A stretch of DNA of 64,000 nt from Favolaschia claudopus. Its lineage: Eukaryota > Basidiomycota > Agaricomycetes > Agaricales > Mycenaceae. A program made the position numbers and the translations under genes. Where the stretch lies: assembly GCA_037176885.1 (NCBI GenBank), contig JAWWNJ010000134.1, forward strand, positions 372,001 to 436,000, written 5' to 3'. A model generated the notes under the pieces. That model saw only the letters and a list, made by a program, of their open reading frames with translations, was not told the origin of the DNA and ran no database searches. How positions within the stretch are numbered: the first letter of the stretch is position 1; the number at the start of each line of letters is the position of its first letter. Below are positions 46,419 through 57,954 of this stretch, one piece after another.

Positions 46419-49400
46419 CATTTTCAACTATCTTCAGCCCGAACCAAGGGAGTTTCAGCTCTGAGAACATGTACTTATTCAAGGTGCAGTGCTTATATGT
46501 TTATTTCACGGTCTCGCAGCCATCCACATTGAATACAAGATAGGTTGAGTCCAAGTTGAGTCCTGAACACCACTCCCTTGTCAGCACCAACACAACAGGT
46601 TGCAATTAAGCCACCCTCCTTGATATATATGCTCCCTGCTCCCTGAAATTCATTTTTTTATGGCACAGAATCACCGGCAGAGCGCGAGCGCCAGGTATGA
46701 GATCCACTGTCATACTACTCTAGTTAAGTTAGCAAAGTATCCGCAATCTATTAAAGTCAAGCTATGCTCAGTAGAATATTAACAGTGCAAGGCGGCCCAG
46801 CAGCACCGAGAAAAATGCAGAAAAGCTGCACATCATCAATCGAGGTCCGGTCCGAAGAGCCGATACTCAACGCCTTTGACCGGATTTGGCAATTCCTACT
46901 TCGAGAGAGCCGGATTTGCAGTGGACTCATCCCAGAGAGAATTGCATGGTTTAAATAGCTTAAACAGTCCCCTTTAGCTTTCTTGCCTATAGGATTGAGC
47001 CACAGGTTACATGACTTTTGAATTCGGCAAGTATATTTGGTTTGCAATTTATATTGTCAGTTCGGGATAGAAAAGCAGGGGAAGGCAATATTGATTTTGC
47101 ATAGGATAGTTTTTACTTTGAATGAGTGGTTACAATAGCCGTGTAACATGTGTGGAGCTATCAACCGGGTTTGGTGTGCAAATACACACATATAAGGCCA
47201 ACATATGTGGAAGCAAAAAATACCAGATCCAGTCAATAGAATGGCACAGTGAGCCATTCCTTGCGCTTCGAAGGTCTCGATTACCCCCAATGAAATGTGG
47301 TAATTTTCTAGCATGCAACCTCCAGTTTCCGAGACTTAAACCTCTTTGACCTTTTGTGGCGCCTAGTACCTACTTATACTACGCCATGTCAGTGCAGTTG
47401 CACTCTCAGCAAGGAGGTGAACTACACTGGTAGTCCAGCTAGCTTTGCAAGTAGTAAAAATGATTGAATACAATACTTGTTATAATCAGCTCTATACTGC
47501 TCGGTATTTCAGCGCTACTACTAAGTGCGAAATATTTGGCTCTCAACTATGTTCGAGAATCAGTTCGCGACAATAATTGAATTTTCGACATTTGGCCAGA
47601 CCAATGCTTCTTATTTTGACTCATTGAGCATTCTAGACATCTAGTGACCCTGTTTAAATATTACCAGACTTTTCTGACCTCCGAAATCAACGATTCGAAA
47701 GAAAAAAAGGATTAAGCGCCGAACTCTTCAAATTAGGTGCCTATCCCGGGCCGCGCTTCCAGCCAATGGGAGGCTGCTCCGATAAAGCCGACATATGTTG
47801 AATTCGCGCTGAACTATGGTTTCTCGTCGATTTCTCGCTTGTTTTGACTTCAGTTTAACAGAATTCAGTCAAGGAATGGTAGTTGATATAGCATCTTGAA
47901 TATTTCACAATCTCAGCGGCCATAAACATCGAGAATGAAAAAAAATAAAATGTCACCAAGGCGGCAGAGCCTTGCGAAATCAACAGCAACGACTACTTGA
48001 AGCCAAAGTAAAGGAAAATAAAACTGAGGTAGGCTGGCCGGGTCAGGTACAAATGTCTCTTACCTGGACAAGAAGGCATTTACAAGGCGGTAAATATGAG
48101 GTATAGTCAAAGTATAGCTTCGGTTTTGTGAGTTGACATTCATTGTGGTATGAGATTGATGAAACAAGGGTCAGAGAGCAACAAGGCAAGCGAGTATAGA
48201 AATATGTACCGTGACGCAACACGGATTGTATAAGACGAGTCCGAGAACAGGAGGGCTCGGGGTAGAATTGTCGGAGCACTCACTTCTTGCTTCCCTTGAG
48301 AACTTACCCCGAGCAATGATACTGCTTAGCGCTTAAAGAATTCTTACTTTTGAAGATTGTAACTGTGTCGAGTGAGTGCGCTGGTAGGATAGGTATTCAA
48401 GGAAGTGTATTTACATGTGTATCTCCTACACAAATGTGCATGGTCCTGTGAGCCGTTGATAGGCCTGGGATGAAAACACCCCGTGTTTTCTCAATTTTTG
48501 AACATGTTTAACATTATATAACGCGTGTTTGAACTAAGAGGAATAAAGGGACATCTCTAGGATATATCTCAGAGGGTTAAAGCGTACCCGCGCTGTTAAC
48601 TAAATGATGCAAGGGAAAGCTAGACTTGTCTACGACTTATGATTATCCAGAAATGGATACTCATACACGGTAGTCGAGGATAACAATCCCTCTTCTAAGT
48701 CCAACCATTCTACCAATTGAATTGGGACCTAAGGGGACATCAAGGAACATGGGATAACATTGAAGGAATACTTAGGCAGCGCGTCTAGACCACTATCAAG
48801 GGATTCGAGTCGCGGAACGACGAACCAAGGGAAACCGAGTAGCGGCATAAGGATTGCCGAAGATGCCGAAGAGCGGATCATCATAGGATCAATGATCTTG
48901 AGGAGATTTCTCTACTCAAAGACGAATTAGAAGTTCTGGCAAGAGCCGGAAGGACCTTACCTCGAGGCGAGGCATGAAGCAGGAACATTCGTATCCTCGA
49001 AAGGCTAGCCGCGATGAGTGGGATAGAAGCCAGTATCAAGTCAAGGATCGGGAGGATCCATCACGCACACGTGACCATCACGAGGGATCGACGCGATAGA
49101 TGCGATAATGACTCCTCGTGTGTTTACACGTTACTCGCGCGTGCAACCACAACACACAGGCGTGACTTAACAGCCTCGTCTGCTAAATAAGGACAATACA
49201 CGTACCAGGACACGTAGGTAGATACCCAATTAAGATGTAAATATTTATTCGAGCGTAGTATATAAAGCCTGTAAATTATTAGCTGGGCTCCAGTGGATTG
49301 CTCCCTCCTTGATTGTCCGTGTAAGCTATCAGCCGCACGTTCAGTAAAGAGTGTTCACATCCAGCGGGACAACCCAGGGAACTTACTTAGTTTTCTGTTT

Positions 49401-49974
49401 TGTTTTCAATCTATAAATTGGACTTGTGATTTGATCAGAGAATTGTTAAACGCGTGAAATAAGTGAACTTGAACGGGAATCAGACGCGTGAAACGGAATT
49501 CTGAGATAAGAGAAACGCGAGTACAAGGGATTAAGCGCGACTTAACAGTCTAGTGCCATATTCCATCGGATTGAAAGGAAACTTGAACAAGATAAATTAC
49601 CTAGACTCCTACAACCAACCGACATTGCGAAAAACTAAGTCCTGAGTTCGAAAGGCTCAAATAGGATCGAGTCGCGCCAACTCAAAGCAAGTTTTATCGA
49701 GTCAAGACACCTCGAATTGTATAACATATATCCTCGGATTGGGGAATATAGTCAGATTGCCACAGTAGATACGTTACTGGAACCCCGACTCGCACGCGAA
49801 GCTGAAGTTGTGGATTTTGTTTGAAGGGATTTATTATCTCAACGAATAAAGTTATACAATAAACATATAGCAAGCGTTTCACCGTGATAATAATATCAGA
49901 ACTGTGGCCTGAGTGAGTACATTATCCAAGTGCTTCATTTATGTACCTGCTGAGTTTGAGCTGAACGTCTTTCA
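46419..49974. other. Unique centre of the palindromic element
   Basis: Only short frames are seen, none with a recognisable domain. The part 46419-48300 is AT-rich and apparently non-coding; 48560-49620 has the flavour of a decayed retroelement (see next entry). Confidence 0.45.
48560..49620 (+). mobile_element. Possible LTR-retrotransposon remnant
   Basis: From about 49095 to 49400 the sequence resembles a fungal LTR: CGTGTGTTTACACG, GGACAATACACG, a TATATAAAGCC promoter-like box at 49258 and a GT-rich stretch after it. The upstream part (48790-49090) has the purine-rich character of decayed gag coding sequence. No paired LTR, primer-binding site or intact frame was found, so this is a weak call. 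Confidence 0.25.
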
Positions 49975-51868
49975 GCGGGCGGCGGGAATGTTGATGGCAG
50001 AGTCGGGACGTGTCATCGCCGCCCGCATCTTTGATGAACATCAAGCGGTGACAAGTGGACTGATGGCGGCGCGGTGTTCTACACGCTGTCAAACCTTTAA
50101 CGACTTTATATTGATTGCGCCCTGTTAAATAGCGAATTAGAGCGCAATTATCGCGCCCACCCTGAATCGCTTAAAACCCTGCCTAACTAGGCTGGGATAC
50201 CCTATATGTCTCCCAGCCTAATTAGGCGGGTTTGTTGGGCTATATAGGTGTATTTATTCCGGTATCTTGTTGATATGTACCATCAGAAGCAGGAAGAGGA
50301 GCAGCGGAGAGTACGAATGAGATCGCTTGGCAGGGCGGGGCGGTTCTGATATCATCTGTAATTATATCTCACTCGCAACCGTGCAATTGACTTCTTTTGT
50401 CTGTAGAATTGAATAATTTGGATTGTTTTCTGATTCAGACCATTTCAAAATGGATTCACAGGCGAGTAATCGATTGTTCTTGTTGATCTCTATATCTATC
50501 TGCCGAGAAATTAAGACCCCCCATTCTCTCGTCCTCGGTTGCGTTCGCAAACGTGACACTGTGACACAGGGTGACCCTCGACAAAACCTCGATAACTAAT
50601 TTCAATCTTGATTCCGGTTTGTGAGAGAGCTAATATTTGTTCATAGTACTCGTTTGAATGATATATAGCCTCTACAGCAAAATCCACGAAGAGCCCCATT
50701 CACAAGATATTAGTAAACGGACGTGTATGGGCTGTACGGCATAACAAGGAGTTGAAGCGCGGTGAGTTAGCCGTTTATCAGGCATACGGAAAATTTTTAC
50801 GCTATCATTCATGCAGGTTGTACTATGGCTACTACCGACGCTACCAATCTGCACGCTGAAAGCTCTCACGGCTACTGTGCTTCAAGCGAATAGCTACTGC
50901 AGCTACCGTGCTCCAAGCCAACAGCTACTGGAGCTACCAACGGATACTGTGCTGCAGGTGAGGAGCTACCAGAGCTACCGGCAATACATAGCACTGGCCT
51001 GCAGCTACCCGGGAAAAACCTGTTTGCTGATGACCATCTTCCATCTTAACGGAAGGAAGGCTCGACAGCAACCCCATCTGGCTTCCGATGTGCATCAAGA
51101 AATTCGACTTTGATAACCTGCTCATTTATCTCTACTGGGGGCCGAGGTGTGTCACCTATATCCTCTTTTCTCTTTACTTTCATTCACTCTCTGCTTTGTT
51201 GGCCAGCTCATATCCCACCTCCGAGGAAGACACAGTCACTCTTGTTTCCGTCGACTTTCTTGTTTCCGTCATGGCGATGTCGGCATTGTTTGATATCGAA
51301 GACGGAATGAAATACGTCAAGTCCGAGTTTACCCGTCGCGGAAATCTTTTCCCTCAGCCCTGCTGCCCTCCAGTTCGAGCTTGGCCGATGCTATGGGATC
51401 GAGGCCTGGGTCGAGCGCGCATTCTATCGCTTGATGAAGGACGACCTGTCCTCCCTCACCCTCAATGAGGTCTCTCAAATTGGCCTCACCGGCTTCTTCT
51501 GGCTTGCTCGGACCAAGGCTCGCATACAGTCGGCGCGCAATACGATTGCTTTCAATGTCCCACCACTTGTCAATGCAGAGGGGTGCCGTACTGTGGAGAG
51601 GTGCATGGAGGCTTGGAAGTGTGAGTGGGAATACAGTGTCCGCCAGCTACTCCATCACCCCGAGCAGCCCATCAGCTGCGTCGACTTGCTGGATCAGTTG
51701 CGTAATTCGCATATCGCAGGGCTGTGTTACGGGTGCCAGGACTTGACGGTTACGTGGCTTTGGGGGAAGAGTTTGTTCACAGACGAGGAGCGATTCGTGG
51801 AACAGGCGATTGCGGAGTTGATGAAAGTTCAGCGAGATGAACCAATTCGGGCTGCGCTGAGGGATAGT
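49975..51868 (-). repeat. Right arm of the palindromic element, inner part
   Basis: Inverted copy of 44525-46418. It is separated from the outer 401 bases (54970-55370) by the 3.1-kb insertion. Confidence 0.8.
50281..51032. mobile_element. Putative 752-bp passenger element, right arm
   Basis: Mirror copy of 45361-46112, from CATCAGAAGCAGG to CTGTTTGCTGATG. Being in both arms, it was present before the arm was copied. Confidence 0.4.
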
Positions 51869-51907
51869 CATCAGCAATACCTGAGCCCCCTATGGAGTCC
51901 TATGTAG
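51088..51907 (+). pseudogene. BTB-type protein remnant, right arm copy
   Basis: Same peptide blocks as the left-arm copy, in plus orientation. The frame runs through ELMKVQRDEPIRAALRDS and is then broken at 51869 by the 3.1-kb insertion, which adds a foreign tail and a stop at 51907. The two copies are therefore head to head across the centre. Confidence 0.55.
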
Positions 51908-52869
51908 CGCACTGTAGCACCTGTAGTTGTTGTAGTAACTGTAGAAAGGCCCCCGTGTTGATAGGCGTGTGTAGAAACGGCTAAATTTACGTAGGCCTCC
52001 ATAGAAACCCTGTAGGACACTGTAGTTTTGCTGTAGCTTCCTGTAGTTTTTGCGCTGCCGCCATACTAGAAAAAAAAAGAATTTTCCACAGCTCAATTGC
52101 GGGGCAGAAATATGCGGGAGAAAGTGAATATATTACTACTACGCTGTACAGATACATGGTATTCAACGGGAACAAGAACACTTGACTAGGTGATCTGCGG
52201 GGCAAAGAAAACAATTGATAAGTATGGTGTCGGAACGAAGTAATGCACCAGCACATACATACCTAGGCGACTTGATACCAGCGGACAACGGCCCGACAAA
52301 ACGACCCATCCCAGATCCCGTTGAGACGGGGCAGGCGGAGCCTGCGCGGGAATCGGCTGTGGCGCGTCCGTTAGAGCCGCAAGGGGATGGTGGCGGCACC
52401 CGAACGAGAGATGCGGCTCTTGAGCTGAGCAAACGGAGCTTCCACAGTACAAGGGCTGGGTATTTACAATTACTATAAAATGAAAATACAGCGCAAATGG
52501 GACGCACCGTGGTAACCTTGAGCCTAACACCAGTATATGATGCTCACTGCAGACGTGCGACATATTCAGCTAAATGTAGGTAAACAAACAAAGCTATAGA
52601 CATACCAGAATAGGTTGTACTGAGATCTATGAAGTTGAAATAAGCAACATAGGTGGTCAGAAATTGTAGCTGGAATCCCCATGCAGCGAAGGAGCTTACC
52701 GGTTTTGAGCGGCCTATCGTTTAGACCACCACACGGCGAGGAGACTACGTGAGAAGATGGAGAAAGAATGGAATATTACAGAAACGCACCGTCTGAAGCT
52801 TTGTCCAGAGGAAACCCGAGACGATTCACGCCTACTAGCCTACTAGTAAGCCACACGAAGAACCTGAGG

Positions 52870-53110
52870 GGATTTCAGAAAACGTAGACGATAGATCAAA
52901 GAGATAACTACTCATAGAGAGTGACGCAGCCACCCACTCTGACCCCTGCCAATGAATTGTTCACAGCCGATGCGTCGGATTGAGATAGCGAGCGCGACGA
53001 TGCCGAGGAAGTAGTCGACAATGATAGGAGACCATATAGAGAGGAGGACTTGTAGGGACCAAGTCAACGGGAATACTGAGCAGCGAGGAGGACGACATTG
53101 AGTGGGGATG
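52870..53110 (-). CDS. Possible exon inside the nested element
   Basis: A minus-strand stretch reads WSLQVLLSIWSPIIVDYFLG then IVALAISIRRIGCEQF, a hydrophobic run like a membrane segment. No adjoining exon is certain. It may be captured host sequence. Confidence 0.2.
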
Positions 53111-53233
53111 GTGGAAGGAGAAGAGAAGGAGTGCAAATATTTGTTCCGAACCAAAGTGACCAAGTCATGTGGTTGTGACTTGTCACTGATCTGCGGACTT
53201 CGACAAATTTTCTTCAAGTCTCCCACTCGGCAA

Positions 53234-54190
53234 TGCGCACCGACTCTCGTCTCGGCACCTTCAAGTTCTCCCATCCACCCGCGCTCTCCTCCTCCTCGTC
53301 GACACCGCCTTAAGACGATTCCAAAGCCCTCTCTTCACTCACTCGACGCCGACCCGCTTGCGTCCAGCGCTTGGCGTCACCACCACCTCGACTCTCTCCC
53401 TCTCGCCCTCCTTTCCGTGCGTGCCGACCATTCCATCCTCAACATCCTCAAGAGTATCTCCCACACCGACAACCCCACCCGCCGACGCTCCTTCCCATTC
53501 ACCTGTTTCCGCCGCCTTCACTCCCACCCGCCTCAATCCGCTGTTTTGCTCGCAACCCCGCCGCCACGCATCATTCTCACCTTACCACCACCACTTGCAC
53601 TCGCCGGTACCGGCCTCATGGACAACAAAAGTGCGTCCCCGCCCACGTCTTGATTCTCTCCGCTAACAACATCTTTTAGCGGATACGCATCACCTCCACA
53701 CTCTCTCCGCCTTTCCGAAAGATCACACCTTCTCCGCCACACCACGCCGTCTCTCCTGCACCCGTCAGCCCCGCGGCCGCCGCCCTCATTTCGCCGCTGA
53801 CGCCGACGCCTATCCCATTCACATAGGTGCGTGCCGTCCTTCCTTCATCCTTCCGCGCTTCACTAACAATACTCCCCCCCCGTGTCCCTCCCGTCCCCTT
53901 CCCGATTTGTCGAATGACTCTCCTCCCCGCCTCTCCTCACCTGCGCTGCCGCCCGAACCCTCTGCCACCCCGCATCCCGAGGACGTCGATTTCCCCGACA
54001 CGCACGCACGCTGCGTCGAAATGGCGGCGCCTAATCTTTTCCGGGAGCTCCACCGACGCTGTCATAGCAAGACCCTTGTATCGTCTCGTCCCGCCGCCTC
54101 GTTGCCCTCCCGCACCGGCATCCCGCACTCCCAGAATTCGCCGCCTAATTTCAGCGCCGTTGGCTCCATCTTGCTCGTTTCGACGTGACC
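53234..54190 (+). CDS. Possible Pro/Ser-rich gene carried by the nested element
   Basis: A C-rich, pyrimidine-rich stretch holds several plus-strand frames with plausible GTGCGT...TTTTAG introns (for example about 53631-53680). After that intron one frame reads GYASPPHSPPFRKITPSPP and HHAVSPAPVSPAAAALISPL up to a GTGCGT donor near 53826. The correct upstream frame cannot be chosen, and three overlapping frames are open because of base composition. It has no recognised domain. Confidence 0.25.
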
Positions 54191-54969
54191 GCTTGGTATG
54201 GTAAGGTTTCCGGTCACAACGAATCAAAAAAACTCCCTCTTTAAATCAGTGACCGCGCCGCCGGCGCCGGACGTCTCCTCGACCGCGAAGGCAGAACTGC
54301 GCAAGGTCAGTTCTTTTTTTGCTCGAAGCGATGAAAATGAATACTCACCTTGACAACAAATTAGACCTAAATGTGCTGCCGACTGTGCCTGGATCCGTCT
54401 GAACGTGTCCCCGGAACCGCAAGATGAAGTTAGGCTGGGGAACGAGGTAAGTACATCGGATATACGCGCCGTTGTTTTGTAGTTTCCTTGAAATAAACCA
54501 ACGTCTTGTACTGAGTAAAATGGAAAGTTTGTGTTTGTGTTTGAATGAAACAAATGAAGGCGACGGATAAAACTTGGATAAAACTTACTATTAACTGGCT
54601 AAAAAGCATGCACTGAGTTGAACTGAGCAGGAATGAACATGCGTTTGGAGACCGTCGCATGAGATGAACTTGAAAAAACAGACTCACAAACTGAGACTTG
54701 GGACTTTGGTACAGGTCCTTGCCGCTTTTGCCGCTGTTGGATGCCGCTAGAGTATCAGTCACGGAAGAGCGGAGCCATGAAGCCGCCAGCATCCTACAGA
54801 CCGCTACATATTCCGGCGATTCCTACGGAGAGCTACACGGCCGCCCCATTTCTACAGACTTCTACAGAGACCTACGCAAAAGCCGCGGAACTACACACAG
54901 CTACGTAACTCGGCCTGGATCTACAGCCGCTACCGGCTCCTACGGCAAAAACCAGGGATTGCTGATGGT

Positions 54970-55370
54970 GTTGCGGGTGTGAAAATTGAAATTCCTCTCT
55001 AAAATCTAGATGCTCTTAGCTTGTTTCACTTTACCTTACCTCGCAATTTAATCATTATTGGTCTCTGCAAAGAAAAGTGTCGGGGTTTCAGTTTGCGCAA
55101 ATAAAAGTGTCGCGAAAGTTGCGCGTGAGTAAATAAGTGTCGCGGAAAGGGCCGGCAACTAAAAGTGTCGGCCACTCAACTTTGACTGCATAAATGTGTC
55201 GCGATCTCGAATTGCGAGTGTAAAAGTGTCGCGAATCCGACGAAATCGCGACACTTTTACTCACCGCCTCAAACTGCACATATGTGTCGAAAAATCGAAT
55301 TTTGGTCAATATATGTGTCGCGAACTCGGTATATGTGTCGGAAACTTAAATGTGCATTTTGACCGCCATA
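54970..55370 (-). repeat. Right arm of the palindromic element, outer part
   Basis: Inverted copy of 44124-44524 with the CGACAC array. It ends at the 55370/55371 junction followed by the CAAAGA duplication. Confidence 0.8.
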
Positions 55371-55532
55371 CAAAGACGGTACCCACGGGTATACGGTTCA
55401 CTTAAAGACTCTTGATCAAATCCTAACGCTGTGTATCAACAAAGATTTGCCGCAAGACCAGCGACGGCTTACCGTACGCCACTTATGAGTCGTCTCCAAT
55501 GAACGATATACCATTCGAAACTAGTGAAGAGG

Positions 55533-56680
55533 TCACTCATGGGTGTCAGAAAGGAAATTCAGCCCACTACTCACTCTTTGGTGCTTGACTACTGTAGGTA
55601 GAACTTTCCCGATCGATTCCGCCATCTCTTTCGCGCTCGGCGAGACTTCGAATTCGACAATAAGCGCCGATGAAGCCACCAGGAGTGCCGACAAAGCACG
55701 ATCCAGTGCCGCATGTTGTGGCTCATCGTAATCTGAGCCTACGTTGACCACGATGGTGTGAATTCGATGCGCCGGCGAGATGGTTGCGAGAGTATCAACG
55801 ACGCTGCGCCAGCTATTCGTGACGACAGCGAGGCGTACAATACGAAGATTCTTGAAACGCGTTAGATCGAGACCTGCAGTTGGCTGTTGTGAAAGGGGTG
55901 AGAAAGATTTAAACTGCTCAGAAACTGGCTCACCGATAATTCGAGGTCCAAGAACTCAATTGATTTCTCAGCGGCAAGCGGTAAATTGCCCCAGTGATTC
56001 GATCCCATACTGTAATAGACAAGAGCTTTCAAATTCGACAGATCGAGTGGGTGGATATCCTTTTGTGGGAACGAGAGATCGAAGGCCAGGGATGTGAGAT
56101 GGATCGCCGGCAATTTCGCGAGACGTTTTTTAGACTTCTCATCTTCGTCGTCCTCCTCTGGACCGGCATCCTCATCATCTCCGTCGAACGACTCGCATGT
56201 CACAGAAAGATGTCGGAGGGTGGGACAGAGCGCGATGAACGGAACACAAGAGGAAAAGGTGTCGTCCGTTATGAGCGACAGTGTACGCATGGTGGGTATC
56301 GACAGTAGGGGTTCGTACTGTTTTGCCGATTCCTTGGGATCCTCGACGTCCACCGTGAGTGTATCGAGATTCGGAAAAGGAACGTTACAAAGACGGTCGA
56401 TTACAGACTCCTCGAGCTCGGCCTCATCAATATAGAGCTCGCGGACGTGGTGCAGTAGATGAGGAGAGTCCGTTAATACGTTGCAGAATTGTAGTGCCAC
56501 TCCATCGGCGTAAGAAAACGACCCCGTTGTTTCGTGCGGGATGCGGAAAAGACGTGATTGTGCCGGGTCCACCCACGAGCGAGCTACGAGGGCGCAGCTG
56601 AGGAGGTCTTTCGTGGTGGGTAGAGAACCAATGCAAAGGTCGAGTAGCTCCTGTATCAGCAGAGGGTTTCTATGGTCCAT
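55533..56680 (-). CDS. F-box-like protein with leucine-rich C-terminal region
   Basis: The start at 56680 reads MDHRNPLLIQELLDLCIGSL, then TTKDLLSCALVARSWVDPAQ, which fits an F-box-like helix set (substrate-adaptor type, binding Skp1). Leucine-rich segments follow (HHVRELYIDEAELEE, FPNLDTLTVDVED, CPTLRHLSVTCES), then an acidic insert (DDEDAGPEEDDEDEKSKK), then HLTSLAFDL and LEFLDLE-like blocks. A 50-base intron (55884-55933, GTGAGC...ACAG) joins LDLELS to PTAGLDLTRFKNLRIVRL. It stops at 55533, about 365 residues. F-box-like proteins of this kind are strongly expanded in mushrooms. The gene looks intact and begins next to its own decayed relatives at 57.5 kb. Confidence 0.7.
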
Positions 56681-57220
56681 CCAGTGAGATCCGGAGGGAC
56701 TCCAGTCGAGAGCAACGATGCACAGTGACACATCATGCACTGGCACATTGCACAGCCTTCTTGATGGGAACGTGATGGGAACATGTCTTGGCGGCGCTTG
56801 TCTTGGCCGTTTTTCAACTGATGGCGGCGAGAGCACCGCCGAATCGCCGGCATACTTTCTGTAGGCTCACAGCAGTTGAAAAAACAAAGAGCGACAGTGG
56901 AAGGTCACTAATTCAAAACTGATTCTTTTCTACCTAGAAAAACAATACTTAGTTCATGTTCGATGGAAACTGTTAGCGCCGGCCGTGATGCCGAAACTGC
57001 CTCTTGAAGTGCGCAACTTGGCTCTCCACAAAGAAGGATCTTAAAGGCTTCATTTATGATCTCTCGAAACTTGAGCAAAGATTGATTCTCAACCCATAGC
57101 TGCACTTTTATGCTCAGCATACTCACACCACCCTTGTTGTGCTCTTCCCGAGCGCTCGAGCGTGATCAGATCAACATCTGATGCGCGGCATTGTTCTGCA
57201 AGCTCAGTAAACACCACAAA

Positions 57221-57315
57221 TGGCGCCATCCAAGTAGAACGCGAAGTCTGTGGACGTGTACGAGAGGCGGAGCACAAAATTGGTGATCGTGGTGGTGTCG
57301 GTGGCTGTAACTGGA
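57221..57315 (-). pseudogene. Fragment of a copy of the 57955 gene
   Basis: The minus strand reads PVTATDTTTITNFVL and SYTSTDFAFYLDGA, matching PVAATDTTTVTNFVLGFSYT and FTDFAFYWDGA of the intact gene at 57955. Only this middle part is recognisable, in opposite orientation. Confidence 0.65.
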
Positions 57316-57483
57316 GCGATGGAGCGAGTGACATTTTTGGTGGCCAATCTAACCTTCAGGTCTGAATTGCAGAGGCTGCCATTGTTAATTTGTTATCATC
57401 GGCAAAACCGAATATTAGCGATTGTAGCACAATCCAATTATCACGTCTCGCAGGTATGGCGCCATAATCCGCTACCATTCACG

Positions 57484-57825
57484 TTACAGAAGTGCGCCGC
57501 TCAACACATCGAGGTACGAGATCAATGTGTTGAACTGTCTGGCTATGAAAGTATTCGCATGATGGGTATCAACAGCAGGGGTCGGTACCGTTTTGGCGAT
57601 TCCTTGAGGTCCATTACGTCCAGCACGAGTGTCTAAGCTCGTAAAGGGGATATTGCAAAGACGGTTCAATTGACCCATCACGTCCAGCATGAGAGTATCT
57701 AAGCTCGTAGAGGGAATATTGCAACGGCGGTCAGTTACAGATTCCCCAAAGTCGCCCTCCGCAATCGGGATTACACAGACGCGGCGCACATAGCACATCT
57801 GGACAACGCGGCACATCAACTTCAA
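57484..57825 (-). pseudogene. Decayed copy of the F-box-like gene
   Basis: The blocks RRCNIPSTSLDTLMLDV and RLCNIPFTSLDT match ESVIDRLCNVPFPNLDTL of the gene at 55533-56680. The block appears twice in tandem, about 70 bases apart, and the following segment is frame-shifted. This is a fragment with an internal duplication, not a gene. Confidence 0.65.
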
Positions 57826-57954
57826 ATCGCTATAAAACAGAGCAGCGATTCACAGAATGGTTCAAGCGACCAGCTCGTCTTCCGCGGCACGGTAGGCTCT
57901 CATTCTTCATCGAATCTACATCTCGACACTCGCAATTCATCAGTTGAAACAGAC

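Larger units (their letters stand above)
51869..54967. mobile_element. 3.1-kb nested DNA element in the right arm only
   Basis: The unit begins CATCAGCAATACCTG and ends CAGGGATTGCTGATG, inverted termini of about 10-14 bp. GT occurs on both sides (51867-51868, 54968-54969); the uninterrupted left arm has a single GT there, which proves insertion and gives exact limits. Both ends carry arrays of CTGTAG or CTACAG/CTACGG (51890-52060 and 54790-54945). A 2-bp duplication is compatible with several superfamilies; none is assigned. Confidence 0.78.
44124..55370. mobile_element. 11.2-kb palindromic element with 2,295-bp inverted arms
   Basis: The unit begins TATGGCGGTCAAAATG at 44124 and ends with the exact complement at 55370. 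CAAAGA lies immediately outside both ends (44118-44123 and 55371-55376), a 6-bp target duplication. The left arm is 44124-46418. The right arm is 49975-51868 plus 54970-55370, interrupted by a 3.1-kb insertion; both arms total 2,295 bp and the frames in them are the same almost residue for residue. The centre (46419-49974) is unrelated. No transposase is recognised, so the superfamily is open. Confidence 0.75.

Noticed and set aside
48690..48760. tRNA on the minus strand (D-arm-like AATTGGTAGAAT)
   Set aside because: There is no T arm and no acceptor pairing at a suitable distance.
51869..54967. Helitron
   Set aside because: The unit starts near TC but has inverted termini, a duplicated GT and no CTRR end or 3' hairpin.
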